Assembly (NCBI GenBank): GCA_035525225.1
Contig: DATLFA010000049.1
Coordinates: forward strand, 75,907 to 139,906
Direction: 5' to 3'
Length of the DNA: 64,000 nucleotides
Origin: DATLFA01 sp035525225
GTDB taxonomy: Bacteria > Actinomycetota > Acidimicrobiia > Acidimicrobiales > WLNW01
A program made the translations under genes and the position numbers. Positions 10,551-19,750 of the stretch are shown here, piece after piece. Below the pieces are notes generated by a model, which was given only the letters and a program-made list of their open reading frames with translations, was not told the DNA's origin and did not search any database. Positions within the stretch are counted from its first letter, which is position 1, and each line of letters opens with the position of its first letter.

Positions 10551-11280
10551 TCAAGAGTTCCTGCTGTGCGCGAGCACCGGGAGCGACTCGAATCGCCGCG
10601 CGGCAGCGAAGGGAACCCATCCCGGTGCGTCGACCAGTGGCTCGAGCTCGGCGCGCGACACGAGCACCTGCACCACCTCTTGCACTTCGGCGCGGGCGAC
10701 GGCCGCGCCGACACAGTGTGTACGCCGAAGCCGAAGGTCACAAGGCGGTTGTCGGTACGCGTCACATCGAACCGATCGGGCTCGGCGAATTCGCCGCGGG
10801 TCTCGGTTGGCCGACGGCACGCTGACGGTGATGTACGAACCCGCGGGAATGGACACGCCGGCAACGACGATGTCTTCGGAGGAATACGCGGGATACCGCT
10901 GATCGGTGTCTCATAGCGCGCGATCTCTTCCACCGCCGTCGGCGACCAATGAGGGATCGTCGCGCAACAGCGCGAGTTGATCGGGGTGAGCCATCAACAG
11001 CCAGATCGCGATGGAGAGCAGTGATTTCGTGGTGTCGTGATCGGCGAACAACAAGTTGATGATCAGCGCGTAGCTCGTCGCGCGTCAGTCGATCTCCGGC
11101 TTCTTCCGCGAGGACGAGCGCGCTCAACAGGTCGTCGCCCGGTGCGGCGCGCCGGTGGTCGAAAAGCTCGTCGACGAGGTCGTGCGCGATCGCTCGCACC
11201 CGCGGCCGGATGCGCTCCACCTGCTTCGGCGTGAAAGCGCGCCCCACCAGTGAACGAAGACGCGTATGGCTGGGGACGTC
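10551..11280 (-). pseudogene. Cytochrome P450 remnant (C-terminal half)
   Basis: Pieces of a bacterial P450 in at least four reading frames. In order they give DVPSHTRLRSLVGRAFTPKQ and GDRLTRDEL, then an I-helix ADHDTTKSLLSIAIWLLMAH, then VEEIARYETPISGIPRIPP, SIPAGSYITVSVPSANRD, FAEPDRFDVTRTDNRLVTFG, and after a shift inside the haem loop, THCVGAAVARAEVQEV. The N-terminal third is missing; the remnant begins where the CoxL-like gene ends, so a deletion seems to have joined the two. The usual Gly of the oxygen-binding A-G-x-D/E-T-T motif is Asp. The gene cannot encode a working monooxygenase. Confidence 0.85.
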
Positions 11281-13567
11281 ACGTCCTGCCAGCCCTCCCC
11301 CGCGCCTCGACCAGGGTGCGCCATACGCGCTGGGCAGTGAGGGGTAAATCGAGGTGGCGCACGCCGAGGTGCGCCAGCGCGTCGATGACCGCGTTCTGAA
11401 CCGCCGGCGTCGCCCCGATGGTGCCGGACTCGCCGACGCCCTTCGCGCCGAGGGGGTTGCGGGGCGACGGCGTCGCCATCGCCACGAGCTCGAAGTCGGG
11501 TAGCTCGGCCGCGGAGATGATCCCGTAGTCGGCGAAGTTGCCGGTGAGCAGGTTGCCGTCGGCGTCATAGCCGATCTCTTCAGTGAGGGCCTGCGCGACA
11601 CCGCTCGCAATGCCGCCGTGGATCTGCCCCTCGAGCAGCAATGGATTCACGACGAAGCCCGCATCGTCGACCGCGACGATGCGGCGCAGCGTCACGCGGC
11701 CGGTGTCGGCATCGACCTCGACAACGGCGACGTGCGCGCCGAACGGGAACGTTGCACCGTCGGGCGTGAAGTCGACTTCGACTCCGAGCGGATCGGACGG
11801 CGCGGCCGCCAACTCGGACCACGTGACGCCGCGCGCCGGCGCGCCGACGACGTGGAACGAGCCGCTCGGCCGGTCGAGGACGATGTCGTCGATGCTTGCT
11901 TCGAGCACGTCCGATGCGCGAGCGCGCGCCACCTCGACCAGTCGATCCGCCGCGACCTTCACCGCCGACCCGCCGACCTGCACCGAGCGTGAACCGCCGG
12001 TGCCGCCACCGCGTGGGATTGCCGCCGTGTCGCCGAACAGGAAGTCGATGCGGTCGAGCGGGATGCCGGTGATGTCGCTTGCGATCATGCCGAACGTCGT
12101 GTGGTGTCCCTGCCCGTGCGGTGAGGAACCGGTGCGGATGCAGGCGCGTCCGTCCGGTTGGATCTCGATCGCCCCGTATTCGGCCGCAGCGCCCGGGTTA
12201 GAGCTCTCTACATAGGAGGCAATGCCGATGCCGAGCAGCACATGGTCGCCCTCGGCGCGCCGGCGTGCTTGCTCTGCCCGTAGCGCGGGATAGTCCGCCG
12301 CAGCGAGCGCGCGATCGAGCGCGGCCTCGTACTCGCCCGAGTCGTAGCTCGCGCCGGTGGCGGTCTCGAAGGGGAACGCATCCGGCGATACGAAGTTGCG
12401 CCGGCGCACCTCCACCGGGTCGAGCCCGATCTCACTCGCGAACAAGTCGATCACCCGCTCGATCGCGGCGGCCGCCTCGGGACGACCCGCGCCGCGGAAC
12501 GCCCCGACCGGCGTGGTGTTGGTCACGACGGTGCGGTAGCGGTACTCGATCGCCGAAATCGCGTAGCACCCGCTCGCCATCATTCGAGTACGCAGCGGCA
12601 TCATCCCGCCGAAGTTGGACGGGTACGCGCCGCAGTCCTGCAAGACGTCGAGGCGGTAGGCGATGATCCGCCCGTCTCGCGTGCCGCCCATGGCCACGCG
12701 GTGGATCTGCGCGCGGGCGTGCGCGAAGTTCGACATGTGCTCGGTGCGCGACTCCACCCATCGCATCGGCCGCCCGAGCCGTCGCGCCAGCCACGCGACC
12801 ATCACATCTTCGGGATAGTTGCCGAGCTTGCCGCCGAAGCCGCCGCCCATGTCGGGGACGACGACGCGCACCTTGTCGGGAGCCACGCCGAGCGGCGCCG
12901 CGATCCAGCCGCGCGTGTTGTGGACAGCCTGCGTCGCCGACCACTGCGTGAGCCGGTCGCCGTCCCATCGCGACGCGCAGGCCCGCGGCTCGATCGGCGC
13001 AACAGCCATCCGATTGTTCACCAGGCGCGCTTCGACGACGACCTCGCAATCGCTGAAGAGGTCGTCGCGGGGAACGTCGTCCATGGCGCTGACCGTGTTG
13101 GTGGTCGCCGCGGGGAACAACAGCACCTCGTCGAGCGTCGCCTGCTGCGGATCGATCAGCACCGGCAGGGGGTCGTACTCCACCTCGACGAGCTCGGCCG
13201 CGTCAGCACCCTGCTCGGGCGTCTCTGCAACGACGACGGCGACTGCTTCGCCGGCGAAGCGTACGACGCCGTCCGCCAGAAACGGCCGGCACATCCCCTG
13301 GTTCATCATCGGCATCAAAGGTGGCGCCGGCGCAAGGTCGGTCAGGTCGCGCGCGATCATCACCGCTACGACGCCGGGCGCGGCTCGTGCGGACTCGATG
13401 CGCAGCGATCGAATCCGCGCGTGCGCCATCGTGGCGCGCACGAACGTCACGTGCGCGGCGCCGGGGAGGTCGAGATCCGGGATGTAGGTCCCGCCGACAG
13501 TGAGCAGCGCGTGATCCTCCACGCGCGGCACCGACGTTCCGACGAGATTGCTTGCCGCCTCTATCAC
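11279..13567 (-). CDS. CoxL-like molybdopterin subunit, xanthine dehydrogenase family (form II)
   Basis: A 762-residue large subunit of the xanthine dehydrogenase / aerobic CO dehydrogenase family, which binds the molybdenum cytosine-dinucleotide cofactor and hydroxylates a substrate. Visible signatures are MGGGFGGKLGNYPEDV, the active-site loop AFRGAGRPEA near residue 356 and GAKGVGESG near the C-terminus. True CO dehydrogenases carry AYRCSFR; the AFRGAGR type is the form II group with unproven or different substrates. The medium FAD and small iron-sulphur subunits are not beside it, so it is an orphan here. I prefer GTG 13567 over ATG 13657 because TAGTGT lies seven bases before it and the family's conserved LVGTSVPRVEDH follows soon after. 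Confidence 0.88.
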   Translation of the reverse strand: MIEAASNLVGTSVPRVEDHALLTVGGTYIPDLDLPGAAHVTFVRATMAHARIRSLRIESARAAPGVVAVMIARDLTDLAPAPPLMPMMNQGMCRPFLADGVVRFAGEAVAVVVAETPEQGADAAELVEVEYDPLPVLIDPQQATLDEVLLFPAATTNTVSAMDDVPRDDLFSDCEVVVEARLVNNRMAVAPIEPRACASRWDGDRLTQWSATQAVHNTRGWIAAPLGVAPDKVRVVVPDMGGGFGGKLGNYPEDVMVAWLARRLGRPMRWVESRTEHMSNFAHARAQIHRVAMGGTRDGRIIAYRLDVLQDCGAYPSNFGGMMPLRTRMMASGCYAISAIEYRYRTVVTNTTPVGAFRGAGRPEAAAAIERVIDLFASEIGLDPVEVRRRNFVSPDAFPFETATGASYDSGEYEAALDRALAAADYPALRAEQARRRAEGDHVLLGIGIASYVESSNPGAAAEYGAIEIQPDGRACIRTGSSPHGQGHHTTFGMIASDITGIPLDRIDFLFGDTAAIPRGGGTGGSRSVQVGGSAVKVAADRLVEVARARASDVLEASIDDIVLDRPSGSFHVVGAPARGVTWSELAAAPSDPLGVEVDFTPDGATFPFGAHVAVVEVDADTGRVTLRRIVAVDDAGFVVNPLLLEGQIHGGIASGVAQALTEEIGYDADGNLLTGNFADYGIISAAELPDFELVAMATPSPRNPLGAKGVGESGTIGATPAVQNAVIDALAHLGVRHLDLPLTAQRVWRTLVEARGRAGRT

Positions 13568-13574
13568 CGCAGCG

Positions 13575-13580
13575 ACACTA
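13575..13580 (-). promoter_or_regulatory. Candidate leaderless -10 element of the CoxL-like gene
   Basis: Read on the minus strand this is TAGTGT, seven bases before GTG 13567, with no Shine-Dalgarno sequence between. It matches the TAnnnT layout seen at other starts in the window. Confidence 0.45.
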
Positions 13581-13694
13581 CGCGCGTCGTGTACCGAACC
13601 AAACGTCGACAATGCGCGTGGCAAGGTCTTCGAATGTTCTCGCGTACCGCGGAACACCTTCGACTACCGGACCGCTGCACGGATCCGGATCGGT

Positions 13695-15380
13695 TCACGC
13701 GCGGCCGTGGCGGAGGAGACGTCCGGCCATCGTGTCGGTCTGTTGGTCGTTCTCGATGGTGATCTGGCCGTTCACTACGGTGCAGCGATAGCCGTTGGCG
13801 CGCGAGATGGTGCGCATCTGACCTGCCGGTAGGTCGTTGACGAACTCGGTGTCGCCATACGCGAGCGTGGCGTAGTCGTACACGATGATGTCAGCCGCAG
13901 CGCCTTCTCTGAGGGTGCCACGGTCGCCGAATCCGGCACAGTGCGCGGGCAAACCGCTGAGGCGCCAGTGTGCCTGCTCGAGGGTCGTGATGGCTTCGTC
14001 TCGTACGAACCGACTGATGTACTCGGTGCCGTAGCAACCGGAGGTGAGGAAATTGAGGTGCGCGCCGCCGTCGCTGAGGCCAGGGATGAGATACGGGTCG
14101 TCGACGAGCTCTTTGAGCGCGGCCGGGCTGGCTTGGAACTGCTGCGTCTCGAACACAGCCTCGAGCCGATCGTCAATCGACGCGTCGCACAGCACATCGA
14201 CGGCGGTACAGCCGAGCTTGTCGGCGATCTCACCCAATCCTGTGCCCACGTACGGTGCGAATCGCTGACCGTGCGTGTGGTGAAGTCGCATCTCGGAGAA
14301 CGTATTGAACACGATCGACTTGAACGCGACCAGCTCGGCGCGAAAGGCGCGATCGCGCAGGACTGCGATCTTGTCGTCGACCGAGCGAGCTCGGTGAACG
14401 TGCGCCAGTGGACTGCGATCGAGGATGGCGTCGTTGGCCAGGTTGAAATGGATCGGCGCGTCGACGGTCATCGCTTGCCCGTAGATCGGCAGGCCCCGTT
14501 CGCGGCACGAACGCAGCCATTCGAGACGGTTGCGGTAGTACATCGTGAGTCCGTTGGCCACCACGGCCTGCCAAATGAACGGGCGGCCGCTGAGCTCCAC
14601 CAGCTCTTCGACCTCGGCGTCGGGGATACCCGAGGCCTGCATGAAGCCGGTATTGCGATCGCCGAGCACTTGAGCGAGCACCCGACGCGTCTCGGGCCAC
14701 ATGATGTCGGTGGGCATGGGGGTGCCGTCGAAGTCGCCTTGAGGGAATCGGCCGTCGGCCTCCCCCGGCTTACCGAGACACTGCGCCGACCATCCGCATG
14801 CGCCGGCTGTGAGTGCTTCGTCGAGCAAGCGAGCCATCTGCGCTGTTTCGTCGTCGGTCGGCTTCTTGCCCGCCTTCGCCGCGTCGAGTCCGAGCACCCA
14901 GACCAGCAATGGATTGAGCGGCATGTACGGCAGCACGTTCAGCGCCAGCGGCGTGCGGTCGATGCTGTCGAGATATTCGGGGAACGTGGTCCAATCCCAC
15001 GGCAGGCCTTCGCGAAGCGTGTCGGTGGGAATCGCCTCGACCGCAGTCATGGACAGCATCGATCGCTCGCGTCCGTCGGGATGCACAGGTGCGAAGCCGA
15101 AGCCGCAGTTGCCCGTCACCACCGAGGTGACGCCGTGCCATCCCGAAGTGGTGAGGTACGGGTCCCAGAAGACCTGCGCGTCGTAGTGCGTATGAAGGTC
15201 GATGAACCCGGGTGCGACCACAAGGCCACGCGCGTCGATGACACGTGCCGAGTCCGACGCCCGCACACGTCCGACTTTCGCGATGCGGCCGTCGCGCACC
15301 GCGACATCGGTGCGCTGGCGCGGGTTGCCCGCACCGTCGACGACCATGCCGTCTTTGATGACCAGATCGAACTCAGCCAT
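13695..15380 (-). CDS. N-acyl-D-amino-acid deacylase-type amidohydrolase
   Basis: A 561-residue metal-dependent amidohydrolase of the D-aminoacylase/dihydroorotase-like superfamily. The beta-sandwich N-terminus (DLVIKDGMVVDGAGNPRQ) leads to the metal site His63-x-His65 in DLHTHYDAQVFWDP. Later landmarks are VTGNCGFGFAP, MRLHHTHGQRF and LSDGGAHLNFL, which is typical of these enzymes, and a C-terminal ADIIVYDY strand. ATG 15380 is the only sensible start, since the upstream extension is low-complexity. It faces the MFS remnant across a short divergent gap. A paralogue occurs at 31408-33054. Related enzymes hydrolyse N-acyl amino acids, but many have other amide or carbamate substrates. Confidence 0.85.
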   Translation of the reverse strand: MAEFDLVIKDGMVVDGAGNPRQRTDVAVRDGRIAKVGRVRASDSARVIDARGLVVAPGFIDLHTHYDAQVFWDPYLTTSGWHGVTSVVTGNCGFGFAPVHPDGRERSMLSMTAVEAIPTDTLREGLPWDWTTFPEYLDSIDRTPLALNVLPYMPLNPLLVWVLGLDAAKAGKKPTDDETAQMARLLDEALTAGACGWSAQCLGKPGEADGRFPQGDFDGTPMPTDIMWPETRRVLAQVLGDRNTGFMQASGIPDAEVEELVELSGRPFIWQAVVANGLTMYYRNRLEWLRSCRERGLPIYGQAMTVDAPIHFNLANDAILDRSPLAHVHRARSVDDKIAVLRDRAFRAELVAFKSIVFNTFSEMRLHHTHGQRFAPYVGTGLGEIADKLGCTAVDVLCDASIDDRLEAVFETQQFQASPAALKELVDDPYLIPGLSDGGAHLNFLTSGCYGTEYISRFVRDEAITTLEQAHWRLSGLPAHCAGFGDRGTLREGAAADIIVYDYATLAYGDTEFVNDLPAGQMRTISRANGYRCTVVNGQITIENDQQTDTMAGRLLRHGRA

Positions 15381-15451
15381 GCGCAAGCCCCCGACAACCA
15401 ACAATGCGAGACTGAGTGTATTGACAACGACGGGGTCGCACCTGCCGAGCG

Positions 15452-16862
15452 ATGAGCGAACACGGAGCCTTGGTGACGATTCCGGCATCGACGAACCACA
15501 CCTCGGCACCCGAAACGCGCGGCCGCTCACTCATATTTCTCGTCGTGTTCGCGACCGTCCTTTTGTCGGGGATAGCCCTTTCGAGCATCACCGTGATGTT
15601 TCCCGAACTACGGCGCGCGTTTCCCGCAACACGAGCGGCCGACTTGTCGTGGGTGGCGAGTGTGTTCACCATCGTCAGCGCCGCGACGGTGCTACCCGCG
15701 GCAGCTCTCGCCGACCGATACGGCCGCGGACGCACCATCAAGATAGGTCTCCTCCTCTTCGCCGCGGGCTAGGCGATCGCGGGAGCAGCACCGAACCCAG
15801 CACTAATCGTTGCCGGGCGCGCCGTACAAGCGCTTGGCTCGGCGGCATGCACACCCGCTGCGGCTGCATTGCTGATGTCCGCATTCCCGCCGAATCGCTT
15901 GCCGTTTGCAGTGGGGTTGTGGTCGACGGGCATCGGAGTGAGCAATTCCGTCGGGCCACCGCTGGCGGGCGTCCTGATTGCGGCGGGCGGCTGGCGCTGG
16001 GTCTTCTTGTCGGGCGTTCCATTGGCCGTCGTGGCCGCGACCGCAGCGCGCAAACTGGACGACGGCGAGACCGATCCCTCCGCGTCGATGCCAGACCCCA
16101 TGGGTTCGCTCCTCGTCATCTGCGGCGTCGCGCCGCTCGTCTATTCGTTGGTCCGTGGCAGCACGTGGGGCTGGTTCGACGAGCGAACGCTCGGGCTTGC
16201 CACGATCGGCGCGCTGATACTCGCGATGTTCGTGATTCGCTGCGGGCGAAACCCGAACCCGCTCGTCGACTTGCGGATGTTTCGCCTGCCGATGTTCGGC
16301 GCCGGGATCGCGGGTGGGTTCGTCATGACCGCGACGTGGTTTTGCACGTACTGGGGTCTTGTGCTGTACGTGACGTCGGCCTGGGATTGGTCCCCCATCC
16401 GCGCCGGTCTCGCGACGTCTCCAGTGCCACTGCTTGCCGGAATCACGGGCATGTCGGTGAACCAGATCGCACGACGTACCGGTTTGCGCATCATCATCTT
16501 CATCGGCGCGGGCCTTCTCGTGCTCACGTCGTCGTGTGGCTGAGCATCGGAGAGACTTCGTCGACCATCGCGGTAATCATCAGTTCGACGCTCATGGGCA
16601 TCGGGTCAGGGTGCGTGTTGACGCCGTTCTCGACGGCGGCGCTGCTGCATGTGCCGCCACCGCGACACGCGACTGCGACCGGCGTCAGTGTGATGAGCCT
16701 GCGCCTCGCCAACACCTTTGGCGTGGCAGTGGCGATCACGTTCTTCGCACTGTCGGGCAACTCCAGAGCCTGCACCGGTGCCTGGTCGTGACCGCGCTCG
16801 GCGCCGTGATCGTCGCCTACTTCGCCACGCGCGTCCGGCGCCACGCGGGCACTTTCCGCTAG
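15452..16862 (+). pseudogene. MFS drug/solute transporter, inactivated by amber codon and frameshifts
   Basis: A DHA2-like major facilitator sequence. It begins MSEHGALVTIPASTNH, enters helix 1 at LIFLVVFATVLLSGIALSSI, and shows the family loop ADRYGRGRTIKIG. After LLLFAAG the frame meets TAG at 15770-15772 where relatives usually have Ser (TCG to TAG would do it), then continues as AIAGAAPNPALIVAGRAVQA and through several more helices. It shifts frame near 16533 (TSSCG instead of VVWLSIGETSS), and again near 16765 before the last helix. Three lesions make expression of a full transporter impossible. It is divergent from the deacylase-type gene. Confidence 0.88.
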
Positions 16863-17162
16863 CCACCACCAGACGGCGCTGTGAGAACAGCAGCGGTCGT
16901 TCGCAGCGGCGACGGGCGCACGCGTCGCGTTGCTGTCTGGCTGAGCCAACCGACGGAACGACCCGAGACGTTCATGGCAGGAGTCGCTGGGTACGTCGAC
17001 ATCGGCACGAACGAACGCGTCACCGCTCGATTGACCATTCCTCAGATGTTGAGCGTTCGTGCACGGTTTCGACCGGTGGAGTTGATCGCGACGCCGATCG
17101 GCACATACGCCGTCACGCTGAGTATCACGATACGGCGGGCAACATAGCGGTATCCGTGACGC

Positions 17163-17450
17163 ATGAAGGCAAGCCCTGGGCTGCGCAGCCCACACTTGCC
17201 CGCGAGCCTGCACCCGACGCCAGCGGGTGGCGGGAAGGCTTGTGTCGACCTCCGGTCCGTCACGTGGGGAGGTCTGGCCGTATGGTTCGAGACGGCATAC
17301 GAGGGCCTCGCCGTAGATCAGTTCTTCGACGGCAGCGAGATGAACAGCGGGCTCGAGGGGGAGCTGTCGGCCGACGCCACTGATCCCGCGGCTCGTGTTA
17401 CCGCACTTGTGAGTGGGTTGCCGCTCCATCATCCTCACAATCTGCGTTGA
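17163..17450 (+). other. Possible scrap of a secreted protein in the 16863-17539 gap
   Basis: This 680-base interval has no convincing complete gene. One frame here gives GGGKACVDLRSVTWGGLAVW and DQFFDGSEMNSGLEG, which has the flavour of small secreted actinobacterial proteins with a Cys-x-VTWG-x-L strand. There is no signal peptide or ribosome-binding site. Upstream (16881-17147) there is an open frame I do not recognise. It may be another decayed gene. Confidence 0.25.
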
Positions 17451-17516
17451 CGCGAGCGAGCTCCGAGACGTTGGGGCCCTCCAATTGGCGCCCGGGCCCG
17501 TCGGTCATCAATGAGA

Positions 17517-17533
17517 TGACTGGTCACTAGAGT
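17517..17533 (+). promoter_or_regulatory. Candidate leaderless promoter with TGAC/GTCA palindrome
   Basis: TGACTGGTCA (17517-17526) has inverted TGAC/GTCA arms and is followed by TAGAGT (17528-17533), six bases before the oxidoreductase ATG at 17540. No Shine-Dalgarno sequence is present. The palindrome could be a repressor site overlapping the promoter. Confidence 0.45.
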
Positions 17534-17539
17534 GCGGTC

Positions 17540-19726
17540 ATGACGACGCACTTCCGCACCTGCCCGCTGTGCGAGGCAATGTGCGGCTTGGAGATCGAGA
17601 CCGACGGCGACCGGGTGACGCGGGTGCGCGGCGACCGCGCGGACGTGTGGAGCAAGGGCTTCCTCTGCACGAAGGGCGCCGCGCTCGGCGAACTTCACCA
17701 CGACCCCGACCGTATCCGGGTGCCCATGGTCCGCGACGGCGACGAGTGGCGCGAGGTCACGTGGCCCGAGGCCTTTGCGCGCTGCGAAGCACTCCTTACT
17801 CCGGTGGTCGCCGAGCACGGCATGGGTGCCGTCACCGTGTACATGGGCAACCCGAATGTGCACAGTTACTCCCTGTCCCGCTACTCCGGCGCGGTCCCCG
17901 CCTTGGCGGGCATCAAGGTCACTTGGTCGGCAGGGACGGTCGATCAGTGGCCGAAGAACGTCGTGTGCGCGCAACTCTTCGGCGGCGCGTGGAGCATCCC
18001 GATTCCCGACGTGGCCCGCACCGATCTGCTCGTGATCATGGGCGCAAACCCGCACGCGTCCAACGGATCGCTGCTGTCGTATCCCGACTTGATCGGCGAG
18101 GTCGACCGCATACGCGAACGCGGCGGACGCACGATCGTGATCGATCCTCGCCGCACGGGCACGGCCGAGCGTGCCGACGAGTGGCTACCGATCGTCCCAG
18201 GCACCGACGCGGCGTTGTTGCTCGCGGTCGTGGCAGTCCTCGACGACGAGGGACTGATCACGCTCGGCGCGCTCGAGGGGCGCGTACGAGGGATCGATGA
18301 AGTACTCGTCGCCGCGCGAGACTTCCGTCCCGAGGTAGTGGCCGACTGGTGTGGCATCGACGCCGAGCGCATCCGTCCGCTGGCCCGTGAGCTTGCGGGC
18401 ACCCTGCGCGCCGTTGTGTACGGCCGCATCGGGCTGTGCAACCAGGAGTTCGGCACACTCGCGTCGTGGTTGGTCGAAGTCGTGAACATTCTCACCGGGC
18501 ACTTCGGCATCGAGGGCGGTGCGCTCTTCCCCCGTCCTGCCATCGCCACGATCTCGTCCACCGCTAGACGGCGCGGTCCGCTCAAGACCGGGCGATGGCA
18601 CACGCGCGTGCGCGGCGCGCCCGAGGTGCTGGGCCAGGCGCCGCTGTCGTGCTTGGCGGAGGAAATCGCGACGCCCGGCGAAGGGCAGGTGCGCGCACTC
18701 ATCACCATCGCCGGCAACCCCGTCCTGTCCGCTCCCGACGCAAGCCGGCTCGACGACGCGCTACCGATGCTCGACGCCATGATCAGCATCGACAACTACC
18801 TCAACGAGACGAGTCGCCACGCCCAAGTGATCCTGCCCGGCCTCTCGCCGCTCGAGCAGCCGCACTGCGACGAGGCGCTGTGGGGTTTCGCGCTGCGCGC
18901 CGCGGCGCGCTGGTCGCCGGCGATCTTCGCTGCCGGTGATCGCCCAGAGGAGTGGGAGATCGTGCTGCGCCTCGGCGCCATCCTGGGCGGGATGCCCGCC
19001 GACGCGATAGACGTCGAGGCGCTCGACGACGAATTCTTCTATGCCCGCGCCGCGCGATACGGCGTCGGCACGGACGTCGACACCGGCGGGCTGCGCGGAC
19101 CCGATCGCATCGCGGATCTCACGTTGCGCATGAGCCCGTGGGGCGACGGCTACGGCGAGCGCCCCGGCAGCTTGAACCTCGATCGGCTCAAGCAGTACGA
19201 GCACGGCATCGACTTCGGCCCTTCGTCGTCACCGATCGACGACGTGTTGCGCACTGCGTCGGGCGACATCGAGCTCGCCCACGACAACATTCTCGGCGAT
19301 CTATTGCGCTTGCGTTCGCGCATGGCCGAGCCGCGTCCGACTCTCGTGCTCATCGGCCGGCGACACGTGCGGTCGAACAACTCGTGGCTGCACAACGTGC
19401 CGGCGCTGATGCGTGGCCGCGACCGCTCCACGCTCGTGATCCATCCGAACGACGCCGCCGATCGGCGTTTGATGACCGGTGATCGTGCACGGGTCACCAC
19501 CGAGGCCGGTTGCGTCGAGGCGGTCGTCGAAGTGAGCGACGAGATCCTCCCGGGTGTGGTGAGCCTGCCCCACGGCTTCGGCCACGACCGACCCGGCACT
19601 CGCTCGTCGGTCGCCAGCAGCCGGCCTGGCCCCAACACCAACGCGCTCATGCCCGGCACGTTCATCGACCAGCCGAGCGGCAACGCCGCGGTGAATGGCG
19701 TCCCCGTCGAGGTTGCCGCGGTCTGA
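17540..19726 (+). CDS. Molybdopterin oxidoreductase with [4Fe-4S] domain
   Basis: A 728-residue DMSO-reductase-superfamily catalytic protein. Cys8, Cys11, Cys15 and Cys43 form the N-terminal [4Fe-4S] motif (C-x2-C-x3-C-x27-C). The molybdopterin-binding body has VTWSAGTVDQWPKN, LLVIMGANPHASN, IVIDPRRTGTAERADEWLPI, GNPVLSAPDASRL and a C-terminal dinucleotide-binding barrel containing LPHGFGHDRPG. There is no twin-arginine signal, so it is cytoplasmic, like assimilatory nitrate reductase, formate dehydrogenase H or the anaerobic-dehydrogenase group. The residue after GRIGLCNQEFG does not let me assign the Mo ligand or substrate. No electron-transfer subunit is adjacent. It starts six bases after a TAGAGT element and probably has a leaderless mRNA. 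Confidence 0.9.
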   Translation: MTTHFRTCPLCEAMCGLEIETDGDRVTRVRGDRADVWSKGFLCTKGAALGELHHDPDRIRVPMVRDGDEWREVTWPEAFARCEALLTPVVAEHGMGAVTVYMGNPNVHSYSLSRYSGAVPALAGIKVTWSAGTVDQWPKNVVCAQLFGGAWSIPIPDVARTDLLVIMGANPHASNGSLLSYPDLIGEVDRIRERGGRTIVIDPRRTGTAERADEWLPIVPGTDAALLLAVVAVLDDEGLITLGALEGRVRGIDEVLVAARDFRPEVVADWCGIDAERIRPLARELAGTLRAVVYGRIGLCNQEFGTLASWLVEVVNILTGHFGIEGGALFPRPAIATISSTARRRGPLKTGRWHTRVRGAPEVLGQAPLSCLAEEIATPGEGQVRALITIAGNPVLSAPDASRLDDALPMLDAMISIDNYLNETSRHAQVILPGLSPLEQPHCDEALWGFALRAAARWSPAIFAAGDRPEEWEIVLRLGAILGGMPADAIDVEALDDEFFYARAARYGVGTDVDTGGLRGPDRIADLTLRMSPWGDGYGERPGSLNLDRLKQYEHGIDFGPSSSPIDDVLRTASGDIELAHDNILGDLLRLRSRMAEPRPTLVLIGRRHVRSNNSWLHNVPALMRGRDRSTLVIHPNDAADRRLMTGDRARVTTEAGCVEAVVEVSDEILPGVVSLPHGFGHDRPGTRSSVASSRPGPNTNALMPGTFIDQPSGNAAVNGVPVEVAAV

Positions 19727-19750
19727 GATTCGCGTACCTCGTCTCCGTCT

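Noticed and set aside
11279..13567. Aerobic carbon monoxide dehydrogenase large subunit
   Set aside because: The active-site loop is AFRGAGR, not the AYRCSFR of true CO dehydrogenases, and the partner subunits are missing.
13941..15455. 504-codon open frame antisense to the deacylase-type gene
   Set aside because: Shadow of a real gene with intact metal site on the minus strand.
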